From Verrucomicrobiota bacterium (GTDB lineage Bacteria > Verrucomicrobiota > Verrucomicrobiia > Limisphaerales > VHDF01), in contig VHDF01000049.1 in assembly GCA_016871495.1 (NCBI GenBank), positions 1-33,122 of the forward strand: 33,122 nt of DNA. Reading direction: 5' to 3'. Shown here piece after piece: positions 1 to 8,388 of the stretch. Position numbers and translations under genes: made by a program. A model generated the notes under the pieces. The model ran no database searches, had not been told where the DNA came from, and saw nothing but the letters and a program-made list of their open reading frames with translations. Numbering within the stretch: position 1 is the first letter of the stretch; each line of letters opens with the position of its first letter.

Positions 1-190
1 TAGACCACTTTGTCTCCTTCCGTTCGACACGCCAGATCGCGGTTGAGCTCCACAGACCCGGCAGGAAACATCGGTCATTGAACTTGCGGCATTCACCTAT
101 TCACCGCCACCACCCCCATCCTTGAAAGTCGAAAATGTCCCTCTTGGTCTCAATTCCATTCCACTCCACCCAATCTTTCCCCGCATGAGG
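1..190. other. Left edge, no feature seen
   Basis: The 190 nt downstream of mcsB hold no recognisable gene end, tRNA or clear terminator on either strand. Confidence 0.5.
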
Positions 191-1285
191 TCAGGATGTC
201 TGAGGCTGCGAAGGAGGCACGGGACGTCCGATGGGTTTCAATCGTTCCCTCAGCATATCCCCACGCAACAAGTCCCGCTCTTCGGCCGAAAGCTTCTCAG
301 CGTAGCCCTTCTGCAAATGAGCGGGCTGGGTCAAGATAAAGAGCTCGTCGACCAAAGCACGCTCGGCCCCCTGGAACATTCCCAAATCCACTCCGAGGCG
401 GAACAGCGAGAGCAAATTCATGGTTTCCTTGGAGGAAACGCTAAAAGCGTTCGAAAGGATGCCGTAAGCCCGGCCAATGTGGTTGAACACCATCTTCGAC
501 CGGTTTTCGAGCAGCGTCACCCGCGCGTTTTCCTCATGCTCGATGAGTTGGAGCAGCACCTTGTTCAATCGCTCGACGATCTCGCGCTCCTCCTCGCCCA
601 AAGTCATCTGGTTGGAAACTTGGAACACATTCCCCAGCGCCTCGGTCCCTTCCCCATAAAGCCCACGCACGGCGAGGCCCAGCTTGTTCACCGCCTGAAT
701 GATCGGATTGATCTGCTCGGCCAGCACCAGCGCCGGCAAATGAAGCATCGCGCTGACGCGAATGCCGGTGCCCAGATTCGTGGGACAAGCCGTCAGATAG
801 CCCCAATCGCTGCCAAACGCGTAGTCCACCTTGGTCTCCAGCGCGCTGTCAAACTGGTCGATGGCCGCCCAGGCCTGCTTGATCTGCAATCCCGGCCGCA
901 AAGCCTGCATGCGCAAATGATCCTCCTCGTTGATCATCACGCAAATCGACTCGTCCCGATTCAGCGCCAAACCGCTGCCGGCCCCCTTGGCCGCGTGCTC
1001 GCGGCTGATGAGATGACGCTCGACCAGGATCTGCTTGTCCAGCGCGCCCAGGCGGTCCATGGAAGCCGACAACGCTCCGGTCATTTGCGGGAGCCCCTCG
1101 ACGGCGGGCTGCAGCAGTTCAAGCACGCGCAGCCGGTCCTGCTTCTTCGCATGCGTCGGAAACGCGTACCCATTGACGTTTCGGGCCAGCCGGACACGGC
1201 TGGTCATCACGATGCGGTCATAGGGCCCGGTTCGTCGGCAGGACTCGGCGGGCGACACCAGAAACTCTTCCAAGTTCAAACCCAT
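191..1285 (-). CDS. mcsB: Protein-arginine kinase McsB
   Basis: Phosphorylates arginine side chains of damaged or regulatory proteins, marking them for ClpC-type unfoldases (family knowledge). The 364-residue length matches the usual ~360. The sequence shows the guanido-kinase signatures: SRVRLARN at residues 29-36, INEEDH at 119-123, and the active-site cysteine motif CPTNLGTG with Cys167. RGLYGEGTEALGN (207-219) is specific to McsB rather than to metazoan creatine/arginine kinases, and the N-terminal regulatory domain of those enzymes is absent. The ATG lies 3 nt after the mcsA stop, so the two are co-transcribed and probably translationally coupled. In Firmicutes clpC follows; here only 190 nt lie downstream before the window edge, so that cannot be checked. 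Confidence 0.96.
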   Translation of the reverse strand: MGLNLEEFLVSPAESCRRTGPYDRIVMTSRVRLARNVNGYAFPTHAKKQDRLRVLELLQPAVEGLPQMTGALSASMDRLGALDKQILVERHLISREHAAKGAGSGLALNRDESICVMINEEDHLRMQALRPGLQIKQAWAAIDQFDSALETKVDYAFGSDWGYLTACPTNLGTGIRVSAMLHLPALVLAEQINPIIQAVNKLGLAVRGLYGEGTEALGNVFQVSNQMTLGEEEREIVERLNKVLLQLIEHEENARVTLLENRSKMVFNHIGRAYGILSNAFSVSSKETMNLLSLFRLGVDLGMFQGAERALVDELFILTQPAHLQKGYAEKLSAEERDLLRGDMLRERLKPIGRPVPPSQPQTS

Positions 1286-1288
1286 AAA

Positions 1289-1795
1289 CTAAGCCGCGGG
1301 CGCGTTCGTGAGAGCGGTCTTCAGCCGCTTGATTTCGTCTCGCAAGACCACCGCCTGCTCAAAGTCTTCTTTGGCCACCGCCGCGTCGAGGCGGGAGGTC
1401 AGTTCCTGCAGCTTCTCGCCAAGCTCCCGGCTGTGCTGGCGGGATTGGGGCACTTTGCCAACATGGCGAACTCCCTTGTGCATGGTCTTGAGGAGGGTGG
1501 GAAGCTGTTCCTGAAAGGTCTCGTAACACATCGGGCAGCCCAGACGCCCGTTCTTCTTGAATTCGGCATGGGTGTAACCGCACTGCGCGCAGGAAACGTC
1601 GCTCGATGCCGAAACCTCCGCCTCTTGAGCGCTCCCCAGCCCAAGCAACAAATCAGCCAGGGAAAATCCCGTGGGGTCATCGGCCCCCTTTTCTTTGGAG
1701 CAAGCCTCGCACAGATCCACCTTTTTCGTGACCCCTTCGACAATCTGGGTCAGGTGGACCTTGGCTTCGTTCTTTTTGCAGAAGTCACAAAACAT
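1289..1795 (-). CDS. mcsA: McsA, zinc-finger/UVR-domain activator of McsB
   Basis: 168-residue partner and activator of the McsB kinase. Four CxxC pairs are visible (C3/C6, C29/C32, C69/C72, C87/C90), forming two zinc-binding units, followed by a C-terminal UVR motif at about 127-160 (LQELTSRLDAAV...DFEQAVVLRDEIKRL), the module shared with UvrB/UvrC and ClpC. Family length is about 170-185. The gene sits 3 nt upstream of mcsB and 71 nt downstream of ilvE on the same strand. No strong Shine-Dalgarno was found. The 71-nt gap could hold its own promoter (a TATGCT hexamer lies close upstream) but no good -35 accompanies it. The cytoplasmic role is inferred from the family. Confidence 0.93.
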   Translation of the reverse strand: MFCDFCKKNEAKVHLTQIVEGVTKKVDLCEACSKEKGADDPTGFSLADLLLGLGSAQEAEVSASSDVSCAQCGYTHAEFKKNGRLGCPMCYETFQEQLPTLLKTMHKGVRHVGKVPQSRQHSRELGEKLQELTSRLDAAVAKEDFEQAVVLRDEIKRLKTALTNAPAA

Positions 1796-1866
1796 GATTC
1801 AATCCATAGCATAACCGGCCAACCCCCGCACTCGAAATACCGCCGCCCGCACGGGAGGACTGGCCC

Positions 1867-2763
1867 TTAGGAAACGCGCCGTTTCGATCTCTCCGGAAAA
1901 ATCGGCTCTCCAGACGCCAGGGTCAAGCCGTGGTATCGCTGAACCAAATCGCGAGTCACCGGACCCGGCTTCCCATCACCGATCACACGTCCATCGACTT
2001 TGACCACCGGGATAAGCTCGGCGCCGGTCCCGGTGAGAAAACACTCGTCGGCATTAAAGACATCGTAGCGCGTCAAATTGGGTTCCTCGACCGCGATGCC
2101 TTTCTCCCGGGCCAACTCGATCACCACCCCGCGGGTGATTCCATACAGCGCCCCAGCCGACAAGGGGGGCGTGAACATGCGGCCCGATTTCACCAAGAAT
2201 AAATTGTCCCCGGTGCATTCCGCCACATAGCCGTCCGAATTCAACATGATCGCCTCCTCCACCCCCCCGATGTTGGCCTCGATCTTGGCGAGAATGTTGT
2301 TCAAATAGTTGAGCGACTTGATGGCCGGATTAACCGCATTGTGCAAATTCCGGGTCGTGGCCACCGTGATGATGTCCATGCCCTTCTCATACAAAGAAGG
2401 CGGATAAAGTTGAATCTTCCCCGCGATAATGATCACCGAGGGGTTCTTGCAGCGGTTCGGATTGAGCCCCAGCGTCCCCACCCCGCGCGTCACCACCAGC
2501 CGGATGTAGCCCTCCCGCAGGTTGTTCGCGCGGCACGTCGCCACCACCGCATCCATGATCTCCCGGTGCGTCATGGGAATCTCCAGCAAGATCGCCTTCG
2601 CTGAATAAAACAGCCGGTCGATGTGCTCCTTGAGTTTGAAGACACGCCCCCCGTAAGCCCGAATCCCCTCGAAGATGCCATCCCCATAGAGCAACCCATG
2701 GTCAAACACGGAAATTTTGGCGTCCCGCTCGCGGTAAAGTTTGCCGTCGATAAAAATTTTCAT
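1867..2763 (-). CDS. ilvE: Branched-chain amino acid aminotransferase (class IV)
   Basis: PLP-dependent transaminase interconverting leucine, isoleucine and valine with their 2-oxo acids. 298 residues from the chosen ATG at 2763. The N-terminus MKIFIDGKLYRERDAKISV and the motif YGDGIFEGIRAY are typical of IlvE; the Schiff-base lysine is Lys149 in KSLNYLNN; ECTGDNLFLV near 200 is the phosphate-binding region. The open frame continues 26 codons upstream to another ATG at 2841, but that extension is unlike the family and lies in the palindromic spacer, so I reject it. VTRGVGTLGLNP also favours IlvE over D-amino acid transaminase or 4-amino-4-deoxychorismate lyase, though class IV substrate calls from sequence are never certain. 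Confidence 0.92.
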   Translation of the reverse strand: MKIFIDGKLYRERDAKISVFDHGLLYGDGIFEGIRAYGGRVFKLKEHIDRLFYSAKAILLEIPMTHREIMDAVVATCRANNLREGYIRLVVTRGVGTLGLNPNRCKNPSVIIIAGKIQLYPPSLYEKGMDIITVATTRNLHNAVNPAIKSLNYLNNILAKIEANIGGVEEAIMLNSDGYVAECTGDNLFLVKSGRMFTPPLSAGALYGITRGVVIELAREKGIAVEEPNLTRYDVFNADECFLTGTGAELIPVVKVDGRVIGDGKPGPVTRDLVQRYHGLTLASGEPIFPERSKRRVS

Positions 2764-3100
2764 GACACGCGCGCGGAGCCTACCGGAGCGAGCCAAAGCG
2801 GTGCAATGGCGGAGTTCCCGGGCCTGGATTTGCCGGTGCATCCAGAGGCGGTCGGTGACTGGGCTGTCTTGGTAACGCAGACAGCCCTGTCTGCTGTTTC
2901 GCAGGCTGCCCAGCCTGCGGGGCGACGAAGGGAACCAGGCGCGTGGAGATCATGGAAGGGCCTCGTTCTTCACCCGCCGGGCCGACGGGCAGTCGGCGAT
3001 ACGGCAGGCTGGGCAGCCTGCGCCACACGACAGACAACTTCGGCATGCACGGTGGATTTGCGGTTCGACATTCGAACGCGGCCACGCCATCCCTTGAGGA
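2764..3100. repeat. Divergent ilvE / M28 spacer with nested GC palindromes
   Basis: No gene is seen in this 337-nt divergent spacer. It holds hairpin-forming palindromes: gggctgtc (2861-2868) with gacagccc (2880-2887); gcagacag-cc-ctgtctgc (2877-2894); gcaggctg-cc-cagcctgc (2901-2918); and gcaggctg-gg-cagcctgc (3004-3021). The 19 bases at 2900-2918 are the exact reverse complement of 3004-3022, so the two copies can also pair over ~85 nt. The first and second palindromes overlap, so they are mutually exclusive folds. Promoters for both flanking genes must lie here, but I could not pick convincing ones. Confidence 0.75.
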
Positions 3101-4858
3101 ATGCTCACCACCTCATGGAACCTCAGCCGACCCCACCCGCGAAATCCCAACCCGGGCGGTCTGCTTCTACCCGCCCTGGCCTGCCTGCTCGCCTCACTCC
3201 ATCCAAACCTCGCCGCTCAATCGGCTGTGGCTCGCGGATTTCCCAACTCCCTCAAACCCGCCCTGTCCTCCATCGAGGCCCACCAAATCCTGGCCCACAC
3301 CACCGTTCTCGCCTCCGACGAATTCGAGGGACGCGCGCCTGCCTCCCGCGGCGAAGAGCTCACCGTCGCTTATCTCCAAAACGCTTTCGCCAACATGGGG
3401 CTCAAACCGGGCCATACGGATGGCACTTTCATCCAGAAGGTTCCCCTCACCAGCACGAAATCGGAAATCCAAGCCCAACTGCATCTTCCCTCCGGCACGG
3501 TGGAACTGCAGCGCCCCCAGGATTACGTGGGCTGGTCACCGCGATACGAATCCCAAGTCGAAGTGGCCAAGAGCGAGCTTGTCTTCGTCGGCTACGGCGT
3601 CCTGGCTCCAGAGTACCAGTGGGACGACTACAAGGATCAGGACGTTCGGGGCAAGACGCTGGTCATGCTGGTCAACGATCCGGCGATTCCTGATCCCAAA
3701 GATCCCGCGAAACTGGATGACCGCCAGTTCAAGGGCCGCGCCATGACCTACTACGGACGCTGGACCTACAAATTCGAGATCGCCCAGACCAAGGGCGCCG
3801 CGGCCGCCATCCTCATCCATGAAACCGGCCCCGCCGGTTATCCTTACTTTGTCGTGATCAACAGTTGGAGCCGCGAGACCTTCGACCTCCGCGAACGAAC
3901 CCAGCAGCCGATCGCCGTGGCTTCCTGGATGAGCCTGGAACGAGCTCGCTCGATGCTGGCCGCTTGTGGAGAAGATTTTGAAGCGCTCAAGCGCAAAGCC
4001 GTCCGGCGGGATTTTAAACCCGTCCCGCTTGGAGCCCAAGTCACTTTCAAAGTACGCAACACATTCAGGCAAGTGGAGTCTCAAAATGTCCTGGCCCGCC
4101 TCGAAGGCAGCGATCCCAAATTGAAGCAGGCGCACGTCATCTACACTTCACACTGGGATCATCTGGGCCAGGATCCCAAACTGTCTGGGGACACCATTTT
4201 CAACGGAGCGGCCGACAATGCTGTCGGCACCGCTTGTTTGCTCGAAATGGCGGAAGCCTTCACGCGGTTGAAAACGCCACCGAAACGATCGATCCTTTTC
4301 CTGGCGGTCACGGCTGAAGAGCAAGGCCTGCTGGGCTCGAAACACTACGCCTCCCACCCGGTCTATCCCTTGTCGCGAACGTTGGCCAATATCAACCTTG
4401 ACGGCGCCAACACCTGGGGACGCACGGCCGACCTGGCCATCATCGGATTTGGAAATTCAACCCTGGACGATCTCGTCATCGCCGGAGCCCGGTTTCAAAA
4501 TCGCGATGTGCGCCCGGAACCCACGCCGGAAAAAGGTTATTTCTACCGGTCCGACCATTTTGAATTCGCCAAAGTCGGAGTGCCCGCGCTCTACCTGGAC
4601 AAAGAGGCCGTTGTTTATCTGGACCACCCCGGCGACTACGGCCGCCAAAAGCGGGAGGCTTACATCGAGAAAGATTACCACAAAGTCTCCGACCATGTGA
4701 GACCCGACTGGGATTTGACCGGTGCGGTGGAGGACGCGCAGTTGCTCACCTATGTCGGCTGGCGCGTCGCGCAAGGCTCGGAGTACCCGCGATGGAAGCC
4801 GGGAACGGAATTCAAAGCCCGCCGTGAAGCCATGCTCCGCTCCTCGACCGGCCGCTGA
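3101..4858 (+). CDS. Secreted M28-family metallopeptidase with PA-like insert
   Basis: Zinc aminopeptidase-like enzyme of 585 residues. An N-terminal signal peptide is seen (basic start, hydrophobic LLLPALACLLASL at 21-33, likely cleavage near AAQ at 38-40). A protease-associated-like insertion spans about 150-280 (VFVGYGVLAPEY, GKTLVML, KGAAAAILIH). The co-catalytic zinc site is complete: H351 in SHWDHLG, D372 in GAADNAVG, the E406-E407 pair in TAEEQGLLGS, D434 in INLDGA and H486 in RSDHFEFA. This points to an active exported peptidase. The ATG at 3101 has GAGGA directly abutting it, which is closer than normal for ribosome binding. It is convergent with yebC, 42 nt apart. Substrate is unknown. 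Confidence 0.93.
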   Translation: MLTTSWNLSRPHPRNPNPGGLLLPALACLLASLHPNLAAQSAVARGFPNSLKPALSSIEAHQILAHTTVLASDEFEGRAPASRGEELTVAYLQNAFANMGLKPGHTDGTFIQKVPLTSTKSEIQAQLHLPSGTVELQRPQDYVGWSPRYESQVEVAKSELVFVGYGVLAPEYQWDDYKDQDVRGKTLVMLVNDPAIPDPKDPAKLDDRQFKGRAMTYYGRWTYKFEIAQTKGAAAAILIHETGPAGYPYFVVINSWSRETFDLRERTQQPIAVASWMSLERARSMLAACGEDFEALKRKAVRRDFKPVPLGAQVTFKVRNTFRQVESQNVLARLEGSDPKLKQAHVIYTSHWDHLGQDPKLSGDTIFNGAADNAVGTACLLEMAEAFTRLKTPPKRSILFLAVTAEEQGLLGSKHYASHPVYPLSRTLANINLDGANTWGRTADLAIIGFGNSTLDDLVIAGARFQNRDVRPEPTPEKGYFYRSDHFEFAKVGVPALYLDKEAVVYLDHPGDYGRQKREAYIEKDYHKVSDHVRPDWDLTGAVEDAQLLTYVGWRVAQGSEYPRWKPGTEFKARREAMLRSSTGR

Positions 4859-4900
4859 CCTCAAATCATTTCTGCAAGGTATTCCTACGCCTCCTGCCCG

Positions 4901-5626
4901 CTACTTGAGGCCTGCATACACACGATGCACGTCGTCGTGATCGTCAAGCCCTTCCAGGAACGCCACGACCGATCGCCGCTGTTCTTCGGCCAACTCGACA
5001 AAGTTCTTCGCCAAGTAACGCATTTCTGAAGCCTGCACCACCCAGCCCGCCGCCCTCAACGCTTTCGCCACCGCGTCCAAATCGCGAATCTCCGTGATAA
5101 ATCGGGCTCCCGTCTGACCTTCGGACACCTCCCCGCCTTCCAGCGGTTCCACGTTCTGCGCCCCCGCCTCGATGGCCGCGGCCTCAATATCCTGGCCCTC
5201 GCCACCCGGTCGCACCGCCTCCACCACACCCATGTGATCGAAAAAGAAAGCGACGCTGCCGGGATTGCCCAACTGGCCGGATTTGAACAGATTTCGAATC
5301 TCCGGCGCCGTCCGATTGCGGTTGTCCGTCAGGCACTCGACGATCACCGGCACCTTGTGCGGCGCGAACCCCTCGTAGGTCACCTGTTCGTACGTAATTT
5401 TTTCGTCGGTCAATCCCGCGCCCTTCTTGACGGCGCGATCGATCGTGTCCCGCGGAACCGAGGCCTTGCGGGCGGACTCCACCGCGGCGGAAAGCCGGGC
5501 GTTCAAGTCCGGATCCGCGCCGCCAAGCTTGGCGGCAACCATCAATTCCCGCACGAGCTTGCCAATCACTTGTCCACGCTTGGTCGCATTCGCGACGCGG
5601 CCCGCTTGTTTCCATTGAGCACCCAC
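4901..5626 (-). CDS. YebC/PmpR/TACO1-family protein, GTG start
   Basis: Broadly conserved family; members have been described as transcriptional regulators and, more recently, as factors helping ribosomes translate difficult stretches. 241 residues from a GTG at 5626, matching the ~240-residue family. With this start the protein begins MGAQWKQAGR, the N-terminus I know from Verrucomicrobia/Bacteroidetes members. A longer reading to 5713 adds 29 residues unlike the family. Diagnostic segments are ARKASVPRDTIDRAVKKGAG, YEGFAPHKVPVIVECLTDN and NPGSVAFFFDHMG. The C-terminal domain runs to the acidic LDDHDDVHRVYAG end. The protein is monocistronic as far as can be seen. Confidence 0.94.
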   Translation of the reverse strand: MGAQWKQAGRVANATKRGQVIGKLVRELMVAAKLGGADPDLNARLSAAVESARKASVPRDTIDRAVKKGAGLTDEKITYEQVTYEGFAPHKVPVIVECLTDNRNRTAPEIRNLFKSGQLGNPGSVAFFFDHMGVVEAVRPGGEGQDIEAAAIEAGAQNVEPLEGGEVSEGQTGARFITEIRDLDAVAKALRAAGWVVQASEMRYLAKNFVELAEEQRRSVVAFLEGLDDHDDVHRVYAGLK

Positions 5627-5734
5627 AGCCCGTTGATAATGCCTCGACCGCGAGAGATCAACGTGTTTGCGGTGAAATGTCGAAACCGCCACACCTAGAG
5701 GTCGATCTGCCAAACCCGAGCAAAACCCCTCGCG

Positions 5735-6200
5735 ATGAAGCCCGTCTTCAGACCCAATTCGGAAAAACCAGGCCGCTGGCTACGATTCACTCTCGCAGCC
5801 GCCCTGGCCATCGGCGAGACGGACAACGACCGCGCCCGCGAAGCTTTGCGATGGCTGGTGCGCCTCGTCTTCCTGGCCCTGCCGGAAAACGGACGCCTTC
5901 GGGCCGGCTTTGGCGAGTTCGCTCGGAATGTTCGGGCAGACGCTGGAGGGTAACGAAAGGCGCGAGGAGGCGCTGGCCAGTTTTGCCGAAGGCGTGCGCT
6001 TGCTCACACCACATTTTCAGGCGCTCCCTGCCGCCCATGCGTCGCTCATGCAGGGGCTGGCGCAGGAGTATCAGCGCCTGGCGCAAGCCCTCAACCAGCC
6101 GACGGACGAGGCGCTGCTCGCGCCGGTGGCCGCAATCTTCGCGCGGCTGCAAGCGCCGGCTCCAGCCGGGACGACGAACCAATCGCCACCGTCGACTTGA
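5735..6200 (+). pseudogene. Remnant of a TPR-repeat protein, frameshifted
   Basis: Two overlapping frames together resemble the C-terminal end of a long TPR protein. Frame 2 gives NDRAREALRWLVRLVFLALPEN up to about 5890, and frame 3 continues from 5892 with DAFGPALASSLGMFGQTLEG, then NERREEALASFAEGVRLLTP and a short C-terminal helix pair to the stop at 6198-6200. One extra base near 5891 accounts for the break. The join LPEN/DAFGPALA fits the PDAFxPxLAxSLxxLG spacing of such TPR proteins. No N-terminal domain or credible start remains. It could instead be a small expressed ORF from the TTG at 5910, but nothing supports that. Confidence 0.5.
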
Positions 6201-6320
6201 GCCACCGGCCACGGACCGGGCACTGATCAGCGAACTGAGACTGGGCCTTGGCCTCACGGTGATCCTGCGCCCAGTAACGAGCGCGGCGGGATCGATACCA
6301 GCGAGAGCTTTCGAAACGAT

Positions 6321-8384
6321 TCAACTCGGCTGCTTCGATTTCGCGCGCTTTGGTTTGTCTTTGGACGCCAGGGCCTCAGGACGGGCGGTGAGGCGTTCCA
6401 GCAGCGCGAGCGCAATGGTCTGGCGCTCTGGAGCGAGGGTTTGGAGATGCTCGCGGTGATCGTGGGCCACGAAGGCGTCGCGCACGGTTTGGAAGGGCGT
6501 GGCGTCCGGCAGCGAATCCAGCAGGGCCAGTGCCTCGGCGGGCTTGGTCAGACGGGCCAGACGGAGCAAGCCGTCCACGGTGAAGTCAAAGACGTCGTCG
6601 GCACTGGGATGGGTGAGGCACCACGCGACCAGGGAGGGCAGCAAGCCCTGCCAGTCCCCGGCTTGTTCGCCGCAAACCTGAAGGAACATGTGCCGTGCGA
6701 AGCCATGGCCCGGCTTGAGTGAAACCCCTCTCGTGGCGCAGGCACGGGCTTCCGCGTGGTGGGTGCCGGTCCGGCTGAGGATCTGAGCCAGGCCAGTCCA
6801 CGGAGACGCATATTCCGGATCGAGTTCGATGGCCTTGCGGTAGGCGGACTCCGCGACGGTCCAAGCCTCCTTTTCCTTGAAGAAATCCGCGAGTTGACAC
6901 CACCAGCTTGCCTGATCCGGCTTAAAGCCGAGCTTCTTCCTCAGTGCCTCTGGCATCGTCTTGCAGAAACCAATGATTCCGACCTTGGGCAGATCCGCCT
7001 GCGCCCGCTCGGGATTGAACCATTCGTCCAGCGATTCCCAGGCGGTGCTTTCCCATCCTTCGCGCAACGTGGCAGACATGAGTGCCCGGCGGTCCTCGCC
7101 TTCTTCCGCGCGGGCCAGCGCGCTGTGCAGCACCGAGTGGGCGTCGCGCCGTCCTTCGGGGCCGCACTCGGCACCTTCCCGCGCCGCCCGGGCCAGCACG
7201 TCCGCCGAGGCCCGGTCGGGAAACACAATGCGGACAAGGGCCACGAACCAGTCCAGCCGGTTCCGGGCCGCGCGTCCGTGGCGCATGAGGTAGTGGATGT
7301 TCGAGAAGCGGTCGGCGAGCAGGTAGGTCTTGCGCTTGGGCCCGCCCGCCGCTTCGCGCAGGAAGCCGGCCTTGACCAGCGTGCGAAGCTGGGCGCTCAC
7401 CTGATTGCTGGGCAACCGGGTGGCGGTGGCCAGCGAGGCGACCTCGACCGGATCCCAGGCCAGCGCGACGGCGTCGAAGATGCGCTGCTGCTGCACCGGG
7501 AGCGCGTCCACGATGGCCTTGAAGTAGGGAGTGAACTCATCCATCAGCCGCTGCAGATCGGCGCGGATGTCGCCGCGCAACCCTTCGACCAGCAGACGGT
7601 AGAAGGTCTTCACCAGCCGGGGATTGCCGCCGGTGAGCAGATGCAGGGCGCGCACGGTGCCCTGCCGTTCCTGCAAGGTCTTCTCGATGGAGGCGTCGCC
7701 CCGGCTCTTCGCCAGAGCGAGCAGGCAGGTTTCCATTTCCTCGGCCGTCAGCGGGCGGAGTTCAAAGCAGCGGAAAAAGTCGTAGAACGGCTGGTCCACT
7801 GAGGTGATTTCATCGAAGTAACGCGTGGCCGCGCCGATGACCATGACGCGTGAATCTTGCATGAGGAAGGCGCGCAGCCTATGGAGCGGTGCGGGATCGG
7901 AGATGGAGCTGAGCACGTCGTTGAGGTTGTCGACGAGGAGCAAGGCCCGGCGACGGCCACGATCCACCAGTTGGAGGAAGGTTTCGCGGGCGCGGTCTTC
8001 GATGTCAGACGATGCCGTGACGAGAAGTTGATCAGCCAGCGTGCCGGGGGAATGGGTGACGTGTTCCCATTGGCGGAGGCATTCGAGCCAGAAGTCCGCC
8101 AAGTCGCCCACACGGCGACTTTCCTCATCGAACACGACGGGCTGCCAGCCCGATGCGAGGGTCGTGTCGCGGTTGACCCGATGCGCGATGGCCCAGAGCG
8201 TGGTGGTCTTGCCCATGCCGCGCGCACCGATGAGCAGGCAGTGTTGCTGGGGCTGTCCGGGCTTGTTGCCGCGGACAATGCCGAGGATCGTCTCCAGCAT
8301 GGGCTGGCGGGCGGTGAACTGTGCGAGCAGATCTTCCGGCGCCAGCAGGGCTGGATTATAGAGGGCGAAAGCTTGTTGAGCCAT
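6321..8384 (-). CDS. AAA ATPase with winged helix and C-terminal TPRs
   Basis: 687-residue multidomain NTPase from the ATG at 8384, 4 nt after the stop of the upstream ATPase frame; a 40-codon longer reading to 8504 overlaps that gene and is rejected. An AAA_16/ATPase_2-like P-loop lies at 53-60 (GARGMGKT), Walker B at 147-153 (ALLLVDN), and a sensor-like strand VMVIGAATRYFDEI at 180-193. A winged-helix region spans about 300-345 (VEVASLATATRLPSNQVSAQ). From about 490 there are TPR-like helices (AESAYRKAIELDPEYASPWT). The C-terminus is lysine-rich. This architecture resembles STAND-like signalling ATPases, but function and partner are unknown. It lies in an accessory stretch beside another, broken ATPase and a TPR remnant, which suggests horizontal spread. 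Confidence 0.8.
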   Translation of the reverse strand: MAQQAFALYNPALLAPEDLLAQFTARQPMLETILGIVRGNKPGQPQQHCLLIGARGMGKTTTLWAIAHRVNRDTTLASGWQPVVFDEESRRVGDLADFWLECLRQWEHVTHSPGTLADQLLVTASSDIEDRARETFLQLVDRGRRRALLLVDNLNDVLSSISDPAPLHRLRAFLMQDSRVMVIGAATRYFDEITSVDQPFYDFFRCFELRPLTAEEMETCLLALAKSRGDASIEKTLQERQGTVRALHLLTGGNPRLVKTFYRLLVEGLRGDIRADLQRLMDEFTPYFKAIVDALPVQQQRIFDAVALAWDPVEVASLATATRLPSNQVSAQLRTLVKAGFLREAAGGPKRKTYLLADRFSNIHYLMRHGRAARNRLDWFVALVRIVFPDRASADVLARAAREGAECGPEGRRDAHSVLHSALARAEEGEDRRALMSATLREGWESTAWESLDEWFNPERAQADLPKVGIIGFCKTMPEALRKKLGFKPDQASWWCQLADFFKEKEAWTVAESAYRKAIELDPEYASPWTGLAQILSRTGTHHAEARACATRGVSLKPGHGFARHMFLQVCGEQAGDWQGLLPSLVAWCLTHPSADDVFDFTVDGLLRLARLTKPAEALALLDSLPDATPFQTVRDAFVAHDHREHLQTLAPERQTIALALLERLTARPEALASKDKPKRAKSKQPS

Positions 8385-8388
8385 GGGG

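Noticed and set aside
122-1870. Long plus-strand open frame (582 codons) opposite mcsA/mcsB
   Set aside because: Antisense shadow of two well-recognised genes in GC-rich DNA; its composition is not protein-like.
2764-2841. Upstream ilvE start adding 26 residues
   Set aside because: The extension is not family-like and lies in repeat-rich spacer; the ATG at 2763 gives a typical N-terminus.
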